5,128 bases of DNA from Acidimicrobiales bacterium (lineage in GTDB: Bacteria; Actinomycetota; Acidimicrobiia; Acidimicrobiales; JABEUL01): assembly GCA_027451605.1 (NCBI GenBank), contig DAIDJA010000146.1, forward strand, positions 1 to 5,128. The letters are read 5' to 3'. The notes below the pieces were generated by a model. The model was given only the letters and a program-made list of their open reading frames with translations. It was not told where the DNA came from and ran no database searches. Each line of letters starts with the position of its first letter. Position 1 is the stretch's first letter. This document shows positions 1 to 3,846 of the stretch, in pieces. The position numbers and the translations under genes are program-made.

Positions 1-112
1 AAACGACTTCAGACAGAGCCCGGTGAATTGTTTCTGTAATTGTTGAAGCGTGCAAAATTGCTTTTGCCTTTTCTACGATTTGTTCATCTATTATCAAGCT
101 AGTTTTTTTCAT
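1..112 (-). CDS. VapB-type antitoxin, N-terminal part (cut by window edge)
   Basis: This is the first 37 codons of a gene reading leftwards off the window, starting with ATG at 112-110. The visible protein begins MKKTSLIIDEQIVEKAKAIL and continues with HASTITETIHRALSEVV. A short beta strand (KKTSLIID), a helix with alanine and lysine (EQIVEKAKAIL) and a second helix after 'STITETIHRAL' match the small ribbon-helix-helix VapB antitoxins (the 'TSLxIDexLvxxAxxxxgxxtxtexIxxAL' pattern). Such proteins bind DNA as dimers through the N-terminal strand and neutralise a PIN-domain VapC RNase, normally encoded just downstream, which here would lie beyond position 1. No Shine-Dalgarno sequence precedes the ATG; the upstream DNA is almost pure A+T. 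The family call rests on pattern recognition of about half of the protein, and the toxin partner is inferred. Confidence 0.72.
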   Translation of the reverse strand, partial: MKKTSLIIDEQIVEKAKAILHASTITETIHRALSEVV

Positions 113-114
113 AG

Positions 115-169
115 TATATATATTATCATGTTGTAGTTATATATATAATGCATTGCGAGGAATATATAT
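115..169. repeat. three alternating T-A blocks upstream of the VapB-type gene
   Basis: Alternating TATATATA runs occur at 115-123, 138-147 and 162-169, with centres about 23-24 bp apart, close to two helical turns. The middle one sits in a 12-bp perfect palindrome, TTATATATATAA (137-148). They lie directly upstream of the minus-strand antitoxin start at 112, where its promoter and operator should be. Ribbon-helix-helix antitoxins usually bind repeated palindromic boxes in this position, so these could be operator half-sites. Alternating T-A is low-complexity DNA and the spacing may be chance in A+T-rich sequence. Confidence 0.35.
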
Positions 170-241
170 CAAAAATTAATAAGTATCTGGTTGAAAACAA
201 ATGATTTTTAATTGAATTATCATGCTGTCAAAACCTTCTGA

Positions 242-285
242 CTCATAACCCAAAGGTCGTTGGTTCAAATCCAACCCCCGCATCA
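242..285 (+). pseudogene. tRNA-Met (initiator-like) 3' fragment, att-site-like
   Basis: The stretch reads as the 3' half of a CAT-anticodon tRNA: anticodon loop CTCATAA (242-248), 3' anticodon stem CCCAA, variable loop AGGTC, a perfect T-arm GTTGG-TTCAAAT-CCAAC (259-275), then CCCCGCA (276-282), the initiator-type acceptor 3' strand, followed by TCA where ACCA is usual. The 5' side is missing: TCTGA just before the loop cannot pair with CCCAA, and no D-arm is visible at 181-241. Homology therefore begins at the anticodon loop, the usual crossover zone of tRNA-targeting tyrosine recombinases. It is best read as an att remnant left by integration rather than a working tRNA. Assignment to initiator rather than elongator Met rests on the CCCCGCA acceptor strand. 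Confidence 0.75.
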
Positions 286-403
286 ATAAAATGGATTCTT
301 CACTTTTCCCAGGTGAATCGGTTCGTGGTTCGTCATTTCATTAACATGGAATCCAGCGATCCAAAGTCTGGTGAGACTCCAAACATCCTATAGTTGTTCA
401 GAC
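286..403. other. short non-coding gap with weak inverted repeats
   Basis: There is no gene here. TGGATTC (292-298) and GAATCCA (349-355) form a 7-bp inverted repeat with a 50-base spacer, and TTCAC/GTGAA (299-303/313-317) could fold as a small hairpin. Neither is followed by a T-tract. The region lies downstream of the antitoxin stop at 404 on the minus strand, so it holds that operon's 3' end, but no rho-independent terminator is evident. Confidence 0.4.
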
Positions 404-673
404 CTATCGAACTGCTTTGTGAAGAATTGAAGTCGCGAGAGATTGATATGGAATACCTTCTTCAACTGCTTTCGCTTTTAATTTCGTTAAATCTCGTTCT
501 GAGATCCTAATATTTATATTTTTGGTTTTATTTAAGGTTCTTTTGGCAGCTTCTTGGAGCGAAGCTTTTTGCTCTGAAATTTTAGAAATTGACTTTAACT
601 TTCCTTCGCTTAAAAACGTTTCAATTTGCCCTAATTCCTTCTCTTCATTTTCATCTAACTCAAAATATTGCAT
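404..673 (-). CDS. CopG-family (BrnA-like) ribbon-helix-helix antitoxin
   Basis: This 89-residue protein is probably the antitoxin and repressor of the toxin encoded immediately upstream. The N-terminal half (1-50) is acidic and then lysine-rich (FELDENEEKELGQIETFL), the usual toxin-binding segment. The C-terminal half carries the DNA-binding fold: strand NINIRISE (52-59), helix around DLTKLKAKAVEE (61-72), turn GIPYQ (73-77) and helix SLATSILHKAV. 'INIRISERDLxxLKxKAxEEGIPYQxL..SILHK' is the characteristic signature of the CopG-type antitoxins that pair with BrnT-like toxins. Its ATG follows the toxin TAA with no gap, and a Shine-Dalgarno sequence lies inside the last toxin codons, so translation is probably coupled. 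The C-terminus ends soon after SILHK, perhaps a few residues shorter than usual. It is expected to bind the palindrome at 963-994. Confidence 0.88.
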   Translation of the reverse strand: MQYFELDENEEKELGQIETFLSEGKLKSISKISEQKASLQEAAKRTLNKTKNINIRISERDLTKLKAKAVEEGIPYQSLATSILHKAVR

Positions 674-961
674 TTAAACCTCTCCTTCAATACGGTATGT
701 TTTTGTGAATTTTCGACTCGGGTAGATCGTCATTAAATAAGTAATTTCGTCTTCTTCTCGACATGGCACTACGTAGACATAATTATTAACAGCTACCACT
801 AAAATTCGTTGCCACGGATACTCACTTTGATTTGGGTGCTCAATAATATCAAGCAGCATTCCATCAGCAATCGATACTAGTATTTCCTCAAAACTGATGC
901 TCCGTTCGTCTTTTAGTGCATTATTCTTTTCTTCGTTCCAATCAAAGAATTTCACATTCAT
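674..961 (-). CDS. BrnT-like toxin of a type II toxin-antitoxin pair
   Basis: This 95-residue protein is probably a small ribonuclease toxin of the BrnT fold, neutralised by the CopG-type protein encoded next to it. Visible landmarks are the opening FDWNEEKN (6-13, compare the BrnT 'F.WD..K...N' start), SISFEEI (21-27), DIIEHPN (38-44), a hydrophobic strand pair LVVAVNNYVYVVPC (54-67) and the closing block TIYPSRKFTKTY (78-89), equivalent to the 'I.I.SARKAT..E...Y' end of BrnT. Toxin-before-antitoxin order is that of brnTA and the reverse of most TA loci. ATG at 961 is chosen because it sits one base from the palindrome; a GTG two codons later is possible. There is no clear ribosome binding site, so the message may be nearly leaderless. 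RNase activity is inferred from family; no catalytic residue can be assigned with certainty. Confidence 0.8.
   Translation of the reverse strand: MNVKFFDWNEEKNNALKDERSISFEEILVSIADGMLLDIIEHPNQSEYPWQRILVVAVNNYVYVVPCREEDEITYLMTIYPSRKFTKTYRIEGEV
679..687 (-). promoter_or_regulatory. ribosome binding site of the CopG antitoxin, inside the toxin gene
   Basis: On the minus strand AAGGAGAGG (687 to 679) lies in the final toxin codons, with the AGGAG core 8 bases before the antitoxin ATG at 673. It is the only strong Shine-Dalgarno sequence seen in the accessory half. The toxin itself has none, which would favour more antitoxin than toxin from one mRNA. This supports 673 as the true start. Confidence 0.7.
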
Positions 962-962
962 A

Positions 963-994
963 TTTTATTACAAAACATATGATTTGTGATAAAA
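963..994. promoter_or_regulatory. 32-bp palindrome, likely operator of the BrnT-like/CopG operon
   Basis: A near-perfect palindrome centred between 978 and 979 (core CATATG at 976-981) pairs 14 of 16 positions. The left arm starts TTTTATTACAAA (963-974) and the right arm reads TTTGTGATAAAA (983-994). The two mismatches are 969/988 and 975/982. It ends one base from the toxin ATG on the minus strand, the place where CopG-type antitoxins bind to repress their own operon. It must overlap the promoter or the start of the transcript. Operator function is inference; the symmetry is directly visible. Confidence 0.7.
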
Positions 995-1082
995 TTTAGA
1001 TTCGAAAAATACTGTGAAAAGTTTAAAAACGTACTTGTTTTGCTTTGGAGTTTCCTCGTTTCACCGCTCTTCTCGACTTACA

Positions 1083-1106
1083 TCGGGATCATGACCCGAA
1101 GGTCAT
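1083..1106 (+). pseudogene. tRNA-Met-like anticodon arm and variable loop only
   Basis: TCGGG-ATCATGA-CCCGA (1083-1099) is a perfect 5-bp stem with a 7-base loop, with T at position 33 and CAT at 34-36. It is followed by AGGTC, the canonical variable loop. From the loop through AGGTC it matches the fragment at 242-285 at 15 of 18 positions, all differences being transitions, and its CGGG/CCCG stem is that of initiator tRNAs. The T-arm is absent (ATCACAAATTAAG follows) and no D-arm is recognisable. It could be a remnant of an attachment core. A competing fold is ATGACC-CGAA-GGTCAT (1091-1106). Chance similarity is not excluded. Confidence 0.45.
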
Positions 1107-1143
1107 CACAAATTAAGTTTAAAATATTGCTAAATTTATGATA

Positions 1144-1173
1144 GTGACTTTAAACACATAAAATATGTATAAT
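1144..1173 (+). promoter_or_regulatory. sigma70-type promoter of the Phd/VapC operon
   Basis: A consensus -10 box TATAAT (1168-1173) lies 18 bp after GTGACT (1144-1149), which keeps TGAC of the -35 consensus. Transcription would begin near 1180, giving a leader of about 16 bases before the ATG at 1196. No Shine-Dalgarno sequence is visible in that leader. The call rests on sequence match and position only. Confidence 0.6.
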
Positions 1174-1187
1174 AATAAATATATTAT
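1156..1187. promoter_or_regulatory. inverted repeats inside the Phd/VapC promoter (possible operator)
   Basis: Two adjacent symmetric elements overlap the promoter. ACATA-AAA-TATGT (1156-1168) lies in the spacer, and ATAATA...TATTAT (1169-1174 and 1182-1187) covers the -10 box and the start site. Phd/VapB antitoxins repress by binding such palindromes, so these are the natural operator candidates. The DNA is very A+T-rich, so short symmetries are cheap. Confidence 0.45.
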
Positions 1188-1195
1188 GCTAAAAT

Positions 1196-1477
1196 ATGAA
1201 AATGAGTGTTTCTATAAGTGCGTTACAACGTAATACGGCGCAAGTTATTAGGAGAATTACGGCAACCGGAAAAAGCGAAGATATTACTGATCACGGACGA
1301 ATAGTCGCAACGTTGAATCCTCCGCCTATTGATTCAGGAATTTATAAGCTTAGAAATGCCGGGAATACGAGACCTGGCTCGTGGGAATTTTTCCCCGATA
1401 TTGTAGTTGCCATTGAAGGTCTTCCACAATTGGATTTAGGAAGTGCACTTTTGGAGCAGCGCGACATCGACAAGTAA
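1196..1477 (+). CDS. Phd/YefM-type antitoxin of a VapBC pair
   Basis: This 93-residue protein is the probable antitoxin of the PIN toxin downstream. The N-terminal domain follows the Phd/YefM plan: SVSISALQRNTAQVIRRI (a strand then a helix, as in 'v.elr.n.s.vlrrv'), TATGKSEDITDHGRIVATLNP (as in 'a.G..i.vTdrGrPVArLvP'), residues about 4-42. The C-terminal part, PDIVVAIEGLPQLDLGSALLEQRDIDK, resembles the tail of actinobacterial VapB proteins ending in 'LLEeRD', which wraps the toxin. ATG at 1196 is the first start after an in-frame TAA; ATG at 1202 is an alternative. The gene ends 15 bases before the toxin ATG, so the two are co-transcribed from the promoter at 1144-1173. It should bind as a dimer to the inverted repeats there. 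No ribosome binding site is evident. Confidence 0.87.
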   Translation: MKMSVSISALQRNTAQVIRRITATGKSEDITDHGRIVATLNPPPIDSGIYKLRNAGNTRPGSWEFFPDIVVAIEGLPQLDLGSALLEQRDIDK

Positions 1478-1492
1478 CTCACAGTAAAAAAG

Positions 1493-1924
1493 ATGCCAAA
1501 TGAGTTGACCGAAGTTTATGTTGATACATCTGTACTGGTGTCGCTTTTAGCTCCTGATGATGTGAACCATAAAATCGCTAGTGACATATTTAAAAAAATT
1601 TATACTTTGAAATCAACGGTAGTTAGCTCAGTAATTACTGAAGTTGAATTATTGAGATCTCTTAATCGAAGAGGAGCATCTAATTCACATTACAAAGCAG
1701 CAAATAATGTTTTAAGAATACTTGAACTAGTCGATATAATTCCAGAAATTCGTGTCGCAGCATCGAAAGTAGCGCCAACTTCTACAAGAAGTTTAGATGC
1801 AATTCATATTGCTACTGCGTTGGTGTCAGATGTGAAGGTGTTCATAACTTTTGATAAACGACAGGAAGTTTCAGCCCAAGAATCGTTTCTTATTTCAGAT
1901 CCGAATTACATTTTTACTGAATGA
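1493..1924 (+). CDS. vapC: VapC-type PIN-domain toxin (ribonuclease)
   Basis: This 143-residue, single-domain PIN protein is the usual VapC length. VapC toxins are Mg2+-dependent endoribonucleases that typically cut tRNA anticodon loops or 23S rRNA. The acidic metal site is complete: D11 in VYVDTSVLVSLL, E52 in TEVELLRSL, D102 in RSLDAIHIATAL and D121 in FITFDKRQ. The surrounding hydrophobic strands and the 'DAIHIATA' helix are typical, so the enzyme looks intact rather than decayed. It follows the Phd-like antitoxin by 15 bases. No good Shine-Dalgarno sequence precedes ATG 1493 (AAAAAAG only), which suggests weaker toxin translation. Base composition is A+T-rich compared with rodA and ppk, consistent with acquired DNA. 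Which RNA it cuts cannot be read from the sequence. Confidence 0.93.
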   Translation: MPNELTEVYVDTSVLVSLLAPDDVNHKIASDIFKKIYTLKSTVVSSVITEVELLRSLNRRGASNSHYKAANNVLRILELVDIIPEIRVAASKVAPTSTRSLDAIHIATALVSDVKVFITFDKRQEVSAQESFLISDPNYIFTE

Positions 1925-2010
1925 CAAAATAAACCTTTCAAATTTCAGTCTCAGATACTCCGTAGAAGCAAAGAGAATGTGTTTGCAAAATCGGAAGTTG
2001 AAATTGCTGC

Positions 2011-2055
2011 GCTCGTAGTCCGAAAGTCGTTGGCTCAGATCCAACCCCTCCAACA
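2011..2055 (+). pseudogene. decayed tRNA-Met 3' fragment, second att-like copy
   Basis: This stretch aligns without gaps to the fragment at 242-282 (32 of 41 positions, 2012-2052), and eight of the nine differences are transitions. The T-stem GTTGG/CCAAC (2029-2033 and 2041-2045) is intact, but the T-loop is CTCAGAT instead of TTCAAAT, the loop triplet is CGT instead of CAT, and the acceptor strand is CCCTCCA followed by ACA. As in the first copy, similarity starts at the anticodon loop and no 5' half is present; CTGCG cannot pair with TCCGA. It reads as an older, drifting copy of the same tRNA end. It cannot encode a working tRNA. Confidence 0.62.
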
Positions 2056-2094
2056 AGAAAACACTTGGTCAAGCCGGAGGTTAGGAATCACGAA

Positions 2095-2119
2095 GATTTT
2101 CGCTCAGATGCGAAGAATC
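2095..2119. repeat. hairpin, 9-bp stem with one bulge
   Basis: TTCGC (2099-2103) pairs with GCGAA (2110-2114) around the loop TCAGAT, and the stem extends through GATT (2095-2098) with AATC (2116-2119), leaving G2115 as a bulge. It lies 40 bases after the second tRNA remnant, between island and backbone. No T-tract follows, so terminator function is not supported. Confidence 0.4.
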
Positions 2120-2277
2120 AGTAAAGCCGGGACCCAATCATTAACCTCTTTTTGGTTAGCCTTGATTAAAACTGGTGATTAATGATAGCCGTTGCGGTGA
2201 ACTTTCATATTTAAATGACTAAATATAATCTCGATCGGAATGCCACCATCTTATAAGCATTACCGACTAGTGAAACT

Positions 2278-2318
2278 TTGCCAAAGGCAACTATTATGCG
2301 TTGCCGTAAATCAGGCAA
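2278..2318. repeat. two consecutive TTGCC/GGCAA inverted repeats
   Basis: TTGCC-AAA-GGCAA (2278-2290) is followed by TTGCC-8 bases-GGCAA (2301-2318), so the same 5-bp arm pair occurs twice within 41 bases. Each can fold alone, or the outer arms can pair. They lie about 100 bases downstream of the rodA stop on its strand and may protect the transcript 3' end or be an unrelated small repeat. There is no poly-T after either on the minus strand. Confidence 0.35.
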
Positions 2319-2417
2319 TTTCATGAAGATCCAGGATTTCGCTTTGATCGAGTTGCTATTTTGGGTTTAAAGTCACTACATAACCGCCAACTCCGCCGCC
2401 GGTAAGACCGGTATCTC

Positions 2418-3791
2418 TTAGGCTGTGTTTAAAATATCGTCCAAACTTCTGTCATTAGCCTCAGATGAGATTCGCATCAGAACTGCCAGTAAGAAGTAGT
2501 TTGATATCAATGACGAACCACCGTATGACATCCAGGGTAACGTAATTCCTGTAAGTGGTAAGACTCTTTCAATTCCGGCCAAAATAAAAAATGTCTGAAA
2601 TCCGATTAAAATTGTCAAACCCGCAGCCAATAGTTTGGAAAACTCCGATCTTGCCATAGCGGCTATTCGAAGACCGGATCCTATAATCAAAAGGAAGCCT
2701 ACTAAAATAGCCGTTGAGCCAAAGAGCCCCAACTCTTCTCCAAAGGCGGCAAAAATATAGTCGCTTTGGGGAACCGGTACGTATATTCCGGTTAATCCCA
2801 GCCCCCAACCTCTTCCTCCAATGCCGCCTCGAGCAAGTGACACCATTCCTTGAATTAGCTGATAGCCGGATGGTTTATTCGGAATTGTACCGAAAGGGTT
2901 TGAAAAAGGATGAAGCCATCCGAATATTCTGGCGTTTACCTGAACCAATAGATGCGAACCTATGAATGTACCTAGGGCAAATAAGATCAATCCGACTATG
3001 ACATAGCTTACCTTTCCGGTTGCCAGCCAAATCATTGAGACAAACAGAACAAACAGAAGGAGCGAAAATCCGACGTCATGTTCGGTCCCAATGGCAAATA
3101 GGGCAAGTATCAGAGCAAGAGCCAACGGACCGAATGGCCTTAGGTCCGGAACCAGACGGTTGCCGATTCGCCGCGTTGAAATAGTGAGCAACTCGCGTTT
3201 TTCAACAAAATATGATGCAAAGAAGATCGTAAGGGTTAGTTTCGCAATTTCAACAGGCTGAAATGCAAATCCTGCGACAATAACCCACAGCCGAGCACCG
3301 TTTATATCAGCACCTATGCCGGGAACAAGCGGTGATGCCAACAGTATGATCGAGGCCAGAAGCAGCAGATATCTATAACGATCCAAGTCGCGCGAACGTT
3401 TTACAACGGCCATAGTGGCAATGTAAACGGTAATTCCGATAATCGTCCAAAGTAGCTGATTCGGAGCTTCAGGACGCTTATTGAAAACATCCAAGCGATA
3501 AATCATAACATAGCCCATACCGTTAAGCAGAAGTACTACCGGCAACAATACACCGTCTGCTTTAGGAACTAAAATCCAATTGGCAATGTGAGCTGCCAAG
3601 CTGATCAATAGAGCTACAAATATGAAAAGCGGTAAGTTGCCGGGCAGCTTTGAATGAAGTGACAGGTTAACCAGTACGAACGCCGAATCTACTATAAGGT
3701 TCGCAAGCAGAATTAATCCGAGCTCGCTTCGGCGCTTAAAAAATTGGTTTCGTTGTTTTATATGCAGCGAGGGCGGACTGGTCGTTATCAT
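2418..3791 (-). CDS. rodA: FtsW/RodA/SpoVE-family peptidoglycan glycosyltransferase
   Basis: This 457-residue integral membrane protein polymerises lipid II into glycan strands for elongation or division, together with a class B penicillin-binding protein. Hydrophobic segments fill nearly the whole length, starting near residue 24, with about ten to twelve membrane spans. Family landmarks: NGARLW (164-169), QPVEIAKL (178-185), the catalytic-type Asp in EHDVG (D239), GWLHPF...GYQLIQG (291-315), QSDYIFAAFGEELGLFG (342-358) and the signature PLTGITLPWMSYGGSS (412-427). The extra N-terminal spans and overall length fit actinobacterial RodA/FtsW. RodA is preferred over FtsW on resemblance only. 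ATG 3791 follows a weak AGTAGG site five bases upstream. No penicillin-binding protein gene follows, unlike the usual actinobacterial rodA-pbpA order. It diverges from ppk across a very short gap. Confidence 0.93.
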   Translation of the reverse strand: MITTSPPSLHIKQRNQFFKRRSELGLILLANLIVDSAFVLVNLSLHSKLPGNLPLFIFVALLISLAAHIANWILVPKADGVLLPVVLLLNGMGYVMIYRLDVFNKRPEAPNQLLWTIIGITVYIATMAVVKRSRDLDRYRYLLLLASIILLASPLVPGIGADINGARLWVIVAGFAFQPVEIAKLTLTIFFASYFVEKRELLTISTRRIGNRLVPDLRPFGPLALALILALFAIGTEHDVGFSLLLFVLFVSMIWLATGKVSYVIVGLILFALGTFIGSHLLVQVNARIFGWLHPFSNPFGTIPNKPSGYQLIQGMVSLARGGIGGRGWGLGLTGIYVPVPQSDYIFAAFGEELGLFGSTAILVGFLLIIGSGLRIAAMARSEFSKLLAAGLTILIGFQTFFILAGIERVLPLTGITLPWMSYGGSSLISNYFLLAVLMRISSEANDRSLDDILNTA

Positions 3792-3806
3792 AAAAACCTA
3801 CTAAAA

Positions 3807-3846
3807 TAGGCTAGCGCAATATTTGTATTAATAAATGACTAGCCTA
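3807..3846. promoter_or_regulatory. 8-bp inverted repeat in the rodA-ppk divergent promoter region
   Basis: TAGGCTAG (3807-3814) and CTAGCCTA (3839-3846) are perfect inverted copies 24 bp apart, in the 43 to 61 bp that separate the two divergent starts. Both promoters must fit in this gap or in the coding ends, so a protein bound here would affect both genes. If ppk starts at 3835 the right arm lies in its first codons; if it starts at 3853 the whole repeat is untranslated on both sides. The role is inferred. Confidence 0.4.

Larger units (their letters stand above)
2056..2417. other. island-to-backbone junction without a recognisable gene
   Basis: No open frame here shows protein-family signal. 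Small folds are visible. One is 2095-2119, GATT-TTCGC and GCGAA-G-AATC, a 9-bp stem with one bulge. Others are TAACC/GGTTA (2142-2146/2154-2158), enclosed by ATCATTAA and TTAATGAT (2137-2144/2179-2186), and two TTGCC/GGCAA pairs (2278-2290 and 2301-2318). None has the G+C stem plus T-tract of a rho-independent terminator, although this is where rodA transcription must end. A glycine-rich frame at 2359-2451 (minus) is discussed under findings. Confidence 0.5.

Noticed and set aside
242..285. Complete tRNA gene
   Set aside because: The D-arm and 5' acceptor strand are absent and the bases before the anticodon loop do not pair, so only a fragment is claimed.
1979..2182. Plus-strand open frame of 67 codons with a GTG start
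   Set aside because: It runs straight through the tRNA remnant and a hairpin, has no ribosome binding site and no family resemblance; it is a chance frame.
2137..2186. Rho-independent terminator for rodA or vapC
   Set aside because: The hairpins are A+T-rich, and the T-run lies in the loop rather than after the stem, so terminator function is not supported.
2211..2324. Minus-strand open frame of 37 codons (MKLPDLRQRIIVAFGK...) downstream of rodA
   Set aside because: No family signal, no Shine-Dalgarno sequence, and it overlaps the TTGCC/GGCAA repeats; too short to support.
1..2417. Integrase, transposase, CRISPR array or insertion-sequence ends
   Set aside because: No recombinase or transposase motif, no spaced identical repeats and no insertion-sequence terminal repeats with target duplications were found on either strand.
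2569..2808. Open frame of 79 codons on the minus strand inside rodA
   Set aside because: It is an alternative frame of a clearly coding rodA region with all family motifs in the main frame.
2714..2965. Plus-strand open frame of 83 codons opposite rodA
   Set aside because: Antisense shadow of conserved rodA codons; no independent evidence.
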